This document shows positions 1 through 5,410 of a DNA stretch of 5,448 bases, piece after piece. The DNA lies in contig JALOAQ010000152.1 in the NCBI GenBank assembly GCA_023228725.1, positions 1 through 5,448 of the forward strand, read 5' to 3'. Position 1 is the stretch's first letter, and each line of letters opens with the position of its first letter. The translations under genes and the position numbers were made by a program. The notes under the pieces are model-generated. The model was not told the origin of the DNA. It did no database searches and saw nothing but the letters and a program-made list of their open reading frames with translations. This stretch comes from Bacteroidales bacterium. Lineage in GTDB: Bacteria > Bacteroidota > Bacteroidia > Bacteroidales > ML635J-15.

Positions 1-2
1 AA

Positions 3-311
3 AAGTCTATTGTTACGCTTGAGGATGATGTTAGCATTGCTCATAATGCCACGGTGCACGGTGCCACGGTAAGGTCTGGTGCGCTCATTGGTATAGGTGC
101 CACCGTGCTCGATTTTGCCGAGGTGGGCGAGGGCGCCATTGTGGCTGCCAATGCCTTGGTGCTAGGCAATTCGCAGATTGAGCCCGGTAGCATATATGCC
201 GGCGTACCCGCTAAGTTTGTTAAAAAGATGGATGTAGCGCAATCCAAAGCAATAAACCAGCGCATTGCTAAGGGTTACATAATGTATAAGGGGTGGTATG
301 AGGAGGAGTGA
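3..311 (+). CDS. Gamma-carbonic anhydrase / hexapeptide acyltransferase family protein, 3' part
   Basis: The reading frame is open from the window edge, so the true start lies outside; 102 codons are visible against roughly 170 for a complete member of the family. The protein shows left-handed beta-helix hexapeptide repeats (for example GALIGIGATVLD and GAIVAANALVLG) followed by the family's typical YAGVPAKFVKK and a C-terminal helical tail ending in GWYEEE. Two histidines five residues apart in AHNATVHGAT (visible residues 14 and 19) match the spacing of two of the three metal-ligand histidines in archaeal gamma-carbonic anhydrase; the third would lie upstream. The family forms cytoplasmic trimers binding zinc or iron at subunit interfaces. 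Carbonic anhydrase activity is unproven for most bacterial members, so the substrate is uncertain. The gene is richer in G+C than the genes to the right. A GTG at 54 is internal and is not the start. Confidence 0.9.
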   Translation, partial: KSIVTLEDDVSIAHNATVHGATVRSGALIGIGATVLDFAEVGEGAIVAANALVLGNSQIEPGSIYAGVPAKFVKKMDVAQSKAINQRIAKGYIMYKGWYEEE

Positions 312-363
312 GGTAGAATGCAATATTTAGATTTGAAACAGCTAATAAACATAAGGTTAAGAT

Positions 364-391
364 GAAAAAGAGTAAATATTTACTCTTTTTC
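364..391. terminator. Bidirectional terminator, 28-bp perfect palindrome
   Basis: The sequence gaaaaagagtaaat is followed directly by its exact reverse complement. The RNA from either strand forms an A/U-rich hairpin whose 3' arm ends in a run of five U residues. It lies between two convergent genes: the plus-strand gene stops at 311 and the minus-strand gene stops at 380. The last codons and stop codon of the minus-strand gene (encoding Glu-Lys-Glu-stop) form one arm, so this terminator overlaps coding sequence. Confidence 0.75.
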
Positions 392-1501
392 CATAAGCTG
401 CCCATGCACTTGCTTTTTAATATACTCAACCTGCTCTCTTATGGTTTTAAAAGACCAGTACCTGTTGTCCAGAGAGTCGTAATTACAAGTACACGCATCA
501 CTTTCCGATAGCACTATTTTGCAAACAACCTCGTCGCTCTCTGAGGTTTGGTAGCGTGCAATGCGCCTATGGAACGATGGGTAAAGGCTGCCTTGCTGTG
601 AGTACTCAATGTATGAGTTCCAGCCAAGGAGGTAATGCCCCGTTTGTTTTATATTAGAAATTGTTTTGGGGATACTAAAAGGTTTGTCGAGATTAAAGTA
701 GAACTCAAAAGACTTTAGGGTGTCGCCGCTAAATACAACCTCTGAAATGTCGACTCCATTCCCAAAGGATATATGAAAAACGGAACTGTCCGCTATTGAC
801 CAATCTCTTTCAAAGGTGGCGTTTTTATCACTAACATCATCCCAACGATGATTCCTTTTTAGCAGAATGTTTTCATTTATCAGGTTGCTCATATCACACC
901 AGGTAAACAGCGAGTTTTCCGATGCTTCGGGGCCATACTGAAAGCTATCAATTTTGCAGATGTAAATGTAGGGCCATCTCCTTTTCACTTTGGTTAGCAC
1001 CCGAGTTAAGCCCTCCATATACTCCACTTCCCCAGTTCCAAGGTTCTCTAGCTGTATCCTAAAATTATAGTAGATGGTGGTGTCAGTATTCTTATAGAGT
1101 TCATGTGATATATCACGAAGGCGAATTAGGTGCTTACGAGGATTGTGCTTACTTGAAACAACTACCTCCTTAATCTTAGCTTGGGGAGTAAGGCGTACCA
1201 CCTGTTCTGTGAGTTGGTTTAGGTAAATCAGGGTATCATTGTACCCCAATCGGTGACAGGCTACTCTAGTTATATTCCTGTCGAGAAGCACCACCCCATT
1301 ATCGTTTGAAACGGCGGTTACGCTCGAATTGTGGAAGACTTGCACATCCTTTAAAGGTATTCCTTCCGTATCGTGAAAGGTGATATGCCTTTTTTCTTGG
1401 GCTAAGGAGCCGAAACTTAATGCGCAGAGTAGGGTGAGTAGGGCAGTACTCAGGTGTTTTGTGGATTGCATTTGATTAATGGTTTTGTGCATTACAATCA
1501 T
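380..1501 (-). CDS. Secreted protein with carboxypeptidase-regulatory-like domain, function unknown
   Basis: The 373-aa protein begins with a signal peptide; the hydrophobic core is about residues 18-30 and likely cleavage follows SLA at 34, leaving Gln first. Residues about 38-116 form a beta-sandwich of the carboxypeptidase-regulatory-like type: a GIPLKDVQVF strand, a VSNDNGVV turn, a HRLGYNDTLI strand, then LTPQAKIKEVVVSS, which resembles the link found before TonB-dependent receptor plugs. No plug or barrel follows. The remaining ~255 residues are a soluble-looking region, rich in aromatic and charged residues, that I cannot assign; a CTC motif lies near residue 337. It is probably periplasmic or attached at the cell envelope. 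The longest start (1501) lies inside a hairpin. In-frame ATGs at 1492 and 1471 are alternatives, and the 1471 start gives the most standard signal peptide (MQSTKHLSTALLTLLCALSF). No Shine-Dalgarno is seen. The gene appears monocistronic, ending in the shared palindrome. Confidence 0.82.
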   Translation of the reverse strand: MIVMHKTINQMQSTKHLSTALLTLLCALSFGSLAQEKRHITFHDTEGIPLKDVQVFHNSSVTAVSNDNGVVLLDRNITRVACHRLGYNDTLIYLNQLTEQVVRLTPQAKIKEVVVSSKHNPRKHLIRLRDISHELYKNTDTTIYYNFRIQLENLGTGEVEYMEGLTRVLTKVKRRWPYIYICKIDSFQYGPEASENSLFTWCDMSNLINENILLKRNHRWDDVSDKNATFERDWSIADSSVFHISFGNGVDISEVVFSGDTLKSFEFYFNLDKPFSIPKTISNIKQTGHYLLGWNSYIEYSQQGSLYPSFHRRIARYQTSESDEVVCKIVLSESDACTCNYDSLDNRYWSFKTIREQVEYIKKQVHGQLMEKE

Positions 1502-1532
1502 GGCAAGTGCTATTTTTCAGCACTTGCCATGA
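1498..1532 (-). promoter_or_regulatory. Perfect 14-bp inverted repeat over the 5' end of the secreted-protein gene
   Basis: The arms tcatggcaagtgct (1498-1511) and its exact reverse complement (1519-1532) flank a 7-nt loop. On the minus strand the 3' arm contains the most upstream candidate ATG (1501), and no U-tract follows it, so this is not a typical terminator. The 5' arm and loop contain a 6-codon reading frame, MASAEK and stop (1530-1510). If transcribed as leader, the hairpin could hide a start codon. It could equally be a protein-binding operator. The structure is certain; the role is inferred. Confidence 0.45.
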
Positions 1533-1606
1533 AATATTTTAGCGTTTTTTAGGAGGTGGGTTTGTGTGAAATTCTGGGTGAAAGTATTTTCGGAAAGCAA
1601 AACAAT

Positions 1607-1636
1607 GGGTTGAACTTCGTTTACGAAGTTCAACTC
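1607..1636 (-). terminator. Probable terminator of the beta-barrel remnant
   Basis: The arms gttgaacttcg (1609-1619) and cgaagttcaac (1624-1634) pair perfectly around a 4-nt loop, and can extend by a G-U and a G-C pair at the base. On the minus strand the hairpin is followed by CATTGTTTTG, a short, imperfect U-rich run. It lies about 45 bp after the stop codon of the outer-membrane protein remnant, so it is most likely that gene's original terminator. The U-tract is weak, so efficiency is uncertain. Confidence 0.5.
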
Positions 1637-1680
1637 AAATGCAATTAACTTGTTGTTATGGCAGTTATTAAAGGATCATT

Positions 1681-1860
1681 TTAAAATTCCACAATATAAT
1701 CAGCCTTTATTGTTAAAGTTCTGAATTTAAAGACTGGTATATCATCAGCCTTGGTCATGGCTTTTACATCATAACTACTTCTAATCCCTATTGTAAAAGC
1801 TCTCTTTTCTGACCTCTCCCAGCGTACACCTATCTCGGCTACGCCACCAACCTTATGTTT
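1681..1860 (-). pseudogene. 3' remnant of an outer-membrane beta-barrel protein gene
   Basis: Conceptual translation of the minus strand gives 59 residues from KHKVGGVAEIGVRW to FKFRTLTIKADYIVEF, then a TAA stop at 1681-1683. The alternating hydrophobic and polar residues, the paired amphipathic strands (VAEIGVRWE, AFTIGIRSS, FRTLTIKADYIVEF) and the C-terminal Phe are the marks of the last strands of an outer-membrane barrel. The frame is closed by TAA directly upstream at 1861-1863 and again at 1888-1890, and there is no signal peptide and no suitable start codon. The 5' part of the gene is therefore missing. The base composition is closer to the left-hand genes than to the AT-rich genes next door, which suggests it belongs to the older host sequence. 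The specific family is not identified. Confidence 0.7.
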
Positions 1861-1937
1861 TTAATCGAACCCTTTGGCTGCGTGGTAGGATTAGCAAATG
1901 CGTTTAATCGGTAAGCTTACGCCGAATGGGCGTAACG
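1861..1937. other. Palindrome-rich junction segment between the barrel remnant and the AT-rich genes
   Basis: This 77-bp stretch lies exactly between the stop codon of the 207-aa barrel gene and the first coding-like codon of the remnant. It is not open in the remnant's frame. It contains the 10-bp palindrome gtaagcttac (1911-1920), an overlapping inverted repeat ttacgcc/ggcgtaa (1917-1923 and 1929-1935), and gatta/taatc-type half-sites. It could be a recombination scar, a trace of a small mobile element, or a terminator for the upstream gene, although no U-tract follows on the minus strand. No integrase or transposase is nearby. Confidence 0.4.
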
Positions 1938-2561
1938 TTATATTTTAACGCGTATTGTTGGTAGTATTGCTATGGTCTCAATTCCGTATAAAGTCATAAA
2001 AATTTTACTGTTTAAACCTAAATCAACATAGCTGGCTACATTAAAAAAGTATTCAAAAGAGCCAAACAATCCAAAATAACCGTCTAGGTTATCTCTAACA
2101 CCTTCAATTACATAGAGGAGTTTTGAGCCATCTCTAACTACAGAACTATAATTAAAAGCGCCGTTATAATAAAAAGCACCTATTGATATATCCATATTCT
2201 TTTTAAAAACCACCCTGAAATGCACATCAAAATAGGTTTTTTGATTAATGTTTTTATAGTTATCTAAAACTAAGCCAGAGTTTTCAGTAAACACAGCGTC
2301 ATTGATAGTTTTGGAGAATTGTTGTCTTGATAATCCAAGGCCAATAAAGCGATTTTCTGCGAACATATAATCAAAATTGATTCCTACTAATGAACCAAAT
2401 TTTGGAAAATAAAGGTTTACAGTATTAGTTTCAGGGTCAAGAGAATAATTTTCAAACGCTATACCGCCTGAAAAAGATATTGCAAAATTTTGTTTTGATA
2501 CTTCCTGAGAAAACGTTACAAAGGGAAGTAGCAGGAATTGAAGTAAAAGCATTCTTTTCAT
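1938..2561 (-). CDS. Small secreted protein, predicted outer-membrane beta-barrel
   Basis: The 207-aa protein has a signal peptide (MKRMLLLQFLLLPFVTFSQE, with likely cleavage between Ser18 and Gln19). The rest alternates short amphipathic strands rich in Gly, Phe and Tyr with polar turns: about residues 24-35, 55-66, 70-80, 109-120, 122-135, 160-173, 176-190 and 196-207. This pattern and length suit a small eight-stranded outer-membrane barrel. The last residue is Ile rather than the usual aromatic residue recognised by the barrel assembly machinery, which is unusual. The start lies 2 nt after the stop codon of the preceding gene, and no Shine-Dalgarno is visible, so translation is probably coupled. 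An in-frame Met at residue 4 is an alternative start. No named family is recognised; function and ligand are unknown. The gene is AT-rich, like the two upstream genes. Confidence 0.75.
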   Translation of the reverse strand: MKRMLLLQFLLLPFVTFSQEVSKQNFAISFSGGIAFENYSLDPETNTVNLYFPKFGSLVGINFDYMFAENRFIGLGLSRQQFSKTINDAVFTENSGLVLDNYKNINQKTYFDVHFRVVFKKNMDISIGAFYYNGAFNYSSVVRDGSKLLYVIEGVRDNLDGYFGLFGSFEYFFNVASYVDLGLNSKIFMTLYGIETIAILPTIRVKI

Positions 2562-2563
2562 AC

Positions 2564-3226
2564 TTAGAATTTTTTGCCAATATTTAAAGTTATGTTGTAA
2601 TAGTTCGGGTAAACAGGTATTGTATTAACATGCTTCTCATCTATTGGCATAAAAAAATGGGGATTTATACCAACAAAGTATTTTTTATGTACTGTATAAT
2701 GTAATTGAAACCCTAAGCTGTAAAAAGGAGTACTCATTTTGTCTGAACTAATACTACTTTCGTAATATGTAACCTGACCAGTATTTTCTTCGTACCTCCA
2801 ATGGTTAACAAAGTGAAGTGCTGATTTTGAAAATAAAAATCCAAACCCTAAATCAAAACTAAATGTTAGCCTATTTTTATTAATAAGAAGGCAACTTACC
2901 CTACTGCCAACAATGTAATTTTGAACTTTTGACCATTGCGAATACAAGAAAATATCATCATAAAATTGACTGCTCAGATAATCATTTAATTGCAGGGGGG
3001 TGTCAATAAAATCAGGAAAATCATTGCTTTGTGCATATTCAAGAAAAAAGCCATAAGTAAAAAAACCTGAAATATTATTCTGATAGTTTAGCCCTACACT
3101 AAAATTTCCAGAATTGCTATCTTTATCTGGAAACCATGGCTTACCAACTGAAATGAAAAAACTTTCCTTTTGGCAGTTAGCTGTAAATGGAATTAGAAGT
3201 AGTAGAAAGCAAAAATACTTTTTCAT
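2564..3226 (-). CDS. Small secreted protein, predicted outer-membrane beta-barrel
   Basis: The 220-aa protein begins with a signal peptide (MKKYFCFLLLLIPFTANC, with Gln19 likely the first mature residue). The Cys at 18 lacks a proper lipobox (TANC), so it is probably not a lipoprotein. Aromatic-rich amphipathic strands occur at about residues 22-28, 41-50, 54-64, 101-115, 120-131, 152-160, 165-178, 182-192 and 208-220, and the protein ends YYNITLNIGKKF with a C-terminal Phe, as expected for an outer-membrane barrel. It resembles the next gene in size and architecture, but I cannot see clear sequence identity, so paralogy is unproven. It lies downstream of the lipoprotein gene, separated by a strong terminator only 18 nt from this start, which leaves little space for a promoter. 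The second barrel gene follows 2 nt after its stop. The family is not recognised. Confidence 0.75.
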   Translation of the reverse strand: MKKYFCFLLLLIPFTANCQKESFFISVGKPWFPDKDSNSGNFSVGLNYQNNISGFFTYGFFLEYAQSNDFPDFIDTPLQLNDYLSSQFYDDIFLYSQWSKVQNYIVGSRVSCLLINKNRLTFSFDLGFGFLFSKSALHFVNHWRYEENTGQVTYYESSISSDKMSTPFYSLGFQLHYTVHKKYFVGINPHFFMPIDEKHVNTIPVYPNYYNITLNIGKKF

Positions 3227-3244
3227 AACAAAAACACTTCAGAT

Positions 3245-3281
3245 AAAAAAAAGTACACTTTGGTTTAACACCAAAGTGTAC
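3245..3281 (-). terminator. Strong intrinsic terminator after the lipoprotein gene
   Basis: The arms gtacactttggt (3253-3264) and accaaagtgtac (3270-3281) form a perfect 12-bp stem with a 5-nt loop. On the minus strand the stem is followed at once by eight U residues (3252-3245), the textbook intrinsic-terminator layout. It starts 17 nt after the lipoprotein stop codon, and its U-tract ends 18 nt before the ATG of the next gene. Some read-through would be needed to express the barrel genes unless a promoter lies inside the lipoprotein gene. Confidence 0.88.
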
Positions 3282-3298
3282 AATGTAAATAAATAATA

Positions 3299-4765
3299 TT
3301 ATAAAGGAGTATGATAATGCTTAAAGTAGTAATCTACAATTCCAATACTTTTACGATTATATTCTATCCCATTGTCTTTTACCGTGTAACCAGTAGAACC
3401 ATTACCAATAATTGTGGCTAATACTTGTCTTCTTGATAATTCTGTATTTGCTCTAAATTTTGCGCTACCTGTTTTAACTTTAATTGCTAATGTTCCACTA
3501 GCTTCGAAATGGGGCACTAAACGGTATTTACCTGTTGAGTCCTTTTCCATCTTAAATCCAGCTTTAGTATTTAACCCTATTTCTGCGGAAGATGAAAGAT
3601 GATGTATTGAAAAGACGGCCATAGATTGGGTGTTTTCACTCATATTCCAATCTGAGTCAAATTCGCCGTTAAGATTCATCCATTTTCTGTTTTTTTCCTT
3701 ATTTATATATTTACGTTTGCATCTAAAATCCTTAATTGTATACTTATTCGGTGATGCTGTAATCGAGCCGTCTGCATTTTGGGTTACAGTACCATCTGCT
3801 GAAGCTCTATAAAACCTCAGTTTTTGATGTGTACCACCAAATCCCATCCAACTGGTACCGTTTATTTTAATTTTGGGGATGCTTGACCCAATTATATGGG
3901 ATTCAGGGATGTATTTGTGGTTAACATTTGTAGTTAAAAGAGTTGTTGTGGGATAAAGAATAGGATCTGAATTATCATCCCAAGGGTATGAACCTTCTGG
4001 ATTCAAGTCACCACTTATAGGATCAACAATAGAAGGTAATAATTCTGTAAAACCACAAGGTCTTCCAGGAATATCGCAAGGGTCAATAGGAACGATTAGA
4101 TATACAGGATGGTTATCTATAAAATTGTTGTCTAAACTTTTTACTTCGCTAAAATTGTCGTCCCCTACTTTAAATCTGTATCCCACATTTGTTTTTGCAT
4201 AATCCAAAGGATCAAAAGATGTATAAAACTCTGATACACTCATATCGTCACCCTCATATTCAGGATCATAGGGGTAGAATATTTGTAGTTCTTCTAAAAC
4301 GAGTAAACTTGCCAAATTATCTGCTATTGAAGAACTGCTTTTAGACAATGATTCTGTTAGAGATATTTTTCCCGATCTTCTTTCAATTTCCCTATATTCA
4401 AGTGGATTTGATTCAAGTTCATTTTTTAAAGCAGATTTAAAAATATTGTTTGCACGTAGGTTTTTAGAGTTTTTACTGTAGATGGGTACCTCGTTTTTTC
4501 TTAAATCGTTCTCATAACCAAACAAATAGGCAAAAGATACTATTTTGGAATCTTCGTCAACTTCTTTCAATATTCTATGTAACTCATTTTTAACCTCTTT
4601 GTCTATTAGTACTTTGCCAATAAGTACAGAAGTTTCTTGCATTAATTTTTGTTGGTCATTGAGGCTTTCATTTTGTGGCATTTCTAATGGATGGTCTTCA
4701 GAACAGCTAAATAGGGTAATACTAAGAATGGATAGGATTACCAATTTATAAATTTTTCGTTTCAT
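3299..4765 (-). CDS. Predicted surface lipoprotein, function unknown
   Basis: The 488-aa protein has a type II signal peptide with lipobox LFSC, making Cys21 the lipidated residue. The mature start Cys-Ser-Glu-Asp is acidic at +2 and +3, similar to the lipoprotein export signal of Bacteroidota, so surface display is likely. Residues about 30-165 are charged and helical-looking, with a Ser-rich stretch (SKSSSS, 141-146). Residues 158-228 (ELQIFYPYDPEY, then FDPLDYAKTNVGYRF, then PVYLIVPIDP) resemble a pattern I associate with uncharacterised Bacteroidota lipoproteins, but I cannot name a domain. A Pro/Asp-rich linker with two cysteines (C230 and C237) covers about 225-275. The C-terminal 200 residues are rich in beta-strand and Gly/Ser/Lys. 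No catalytic motif is visible. The strong terminator behind it suggests it can be expressed alone. The start gives a compact signal peptide and has no Shine-Dalgarno. The gene is AT-rich compared with the window's left end. Confidence 0.82.
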   Translation of the reverse strand: MKRKIYKLVILSILSITLFSCSEDHPLEMPQNESLNDQQKLMQETSVLIGKVLIDKEVKNELHRILKEVDEDSKIVSFAYLFGYENDLRKNEVPIYSKNSKNLRANNIFKSALKNELESNPLEYREIERRSGKISLTESLSKSSSSIADNLASLLVLEELQIFYPYDPEYEGDDMSVSEFYTSFDPLDYAKTNVGYRFKVGDDNFSEVKSLDNNFIDNHPVYLIVPIDPCDIPGRPCGFTELLPSIVDPISGDLNPEGSYPWDDNSDPILYPTTTLLTTNVNHKYIPESHIIGSSIPKIKINGTSWMGFGGTHQKLRFYRASADGTVTQNADGSITASPNKYTIKDFRCKRKYINKEKNRKWMNLNGEFDSDWNMSENTQSMAVFSIHHLSSSAEIGLNTKAGFKMEKDSTGKYRLVPHFEASGTLAIKVKTGSAKFRANTELSRRQVLATIIGNGSTGYTVKDNGIEYNRKSIGIVDYYFKHYHTPL

Positions 4766-4919
4766 AATGTTATTTGTTTTTAGGTATACTTAAAATAGCT
4801 CCAACATAACCCTAAAGGTTTTTGTAAAGCGTATTTGTTTTCTAAGATTTCTTTCTGGGAAATTCTTTTATATTAGTATAATAGAGCATTGCACAACGTA
4901 TTTAAAGGAATCCAAAGGG

Positions 4920-4958
4920 TGTTTAACTGATTTTAAAAAATGGGATGCTAGTTAAACA
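4920..4958. repeat. 9-bp inverted repeat upstream of the lipoprotein gene
   Basis: The arms tgtttaact (4920-4928) and agttaaaca (4950-4958) are exact reverse complements separated by 21 bp. They lie about 155-190 bp upstream of the lipoprotein start, where a regulator's operator could be expected. The long spacer makes a stable hairpin less likely than a two-site operator. Chance occurrence in AT-rich DNA is possible. Confidence 0.35.
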
Positions 4959-5058
4959 GGTTGATTATTGCCCATGTTTTACCGAAAAAATAATCGTTTT
5001 GAGCAATCCTCTTTGTGATTTCATTTAAGAAAATTATCCTTTAAAACTACATCTTTCC

Positions 5059-5301
5059 GTAGCCATTTAGTAAGGCTACACCTCTCAATTATGCTAGAAC
5101 CCAGTTTTGAAGTTCTATTCCCCATGCAGCATTTGCTGCATTACAAGCCACAACCTAGCTGCGAGCGGGGCTGGTAACCACCACTCAGTGGTTACACCGT
5201 ATCTTTTTTTATCGTACCTTTGTCATCTTACCTCCTTTCTTTTTTTGTTAGGAGCGTGCGAAGGGGGAGCATTGGCTGTCGAGGCTATTGGCTTCCTCTT
5301 C
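5059..5301. repeat. Series of five non-overlapping short hairpins
   Basis: Five inverted repeats follow one another. They are gtagcc/ggctac (5059-5064 and 5074-5079); tagaac/gttcta (5095-5100 and 5112-5117); atgcagca/tgctgcat (5124-5131 and 5134-5141); gtaaccac/gtggttac (5174-5181 and 5188-5195); and gaagggggagc with gcttcctcttc (5260-5270 and 5291-5301, 11 pairs as plus-strand RNA including two G-U pairs). The pairings are certain, but the smaller ones could be chance. They might form a structured leader of the minus-strand lipoprotein gene, a small RNA, or remains of a repeat element. Confidence 0.4.
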
Positions 5302-5367
5302 TTTTGTCCTAGTGGTTTATTTTTTTTGTTAAGCTTTACGCAATCGTTTTAGATATACAAATATATA

Positions 5368-5410
5368 ATTAAACACTATATGTAGCTGCCCCCCCCCTCA
5401 TATGTTTAAT
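5368..5410. repeat. Interrupted inverted repeat with a nine-C tract in its loop
   Basis: The arms attaaaca (5368-5375) and tgtttaat (5403-5410) pair perfectly, and tatg/cata (5379-5382 and 5399-5402) extend the stem after a 3-nt bulge. The loop carries nine consecutive C (5389-5397; nine G on the minus strand), which stands out in AT-rich surroundings. Such tracts change length by slippage and are also prone to sequencing error. Confidence 0.5.

Noticed and set aside
41..265. Minus-strand open frame opposite the hexapeptide gene
   Set aside because: It is a shadow of a clearly recognisable conserved gene on the plus strand.
1562..1648. Short plus-strand frame after an AGGAGG (TTG start, about 28 codons)
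   Set aside because: It runs through the terminator hairpin, has poor spacing and start codon, and its translation shows no protein-like features.
1861..1880. tRNA T-arm fragment (minus-strand GGGTTCGATT)
   Set aside because: Only the loop-like motif is present; the stem does not close and no acceptor or anticodon arm can be formed.
1861..1937. Integron attC site
   Set aside because: Its position just after a stop codon and the internal palindromes are suggestive, but no matching RYYYAAC and GTTRRRY end pair is found, and no integrase or cassette array is present.
5215..5222. Plus-strand TACCTTTG resembling a Bacteroidota -7 box
   Set aside because: No TTTG or TTG box occurs at 17-23 bp upstream and no gene follows; about three such matches are expected by chance in both strands of this window.
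5107..5352. 81-codon plus-strand open frame starting at TTG
   Set aside because: The hydrophobic translation comes from T-rich sequence; it has a weak start, no ribosome binding site, and covers the hairpins.
5358..5365. Minus-strand TATATTTG resembling a Bacteroidota -7 box
   Set aside because: No partner -33 box at the right distance, and it lies in an AT-repeat stretch where such matches are common.
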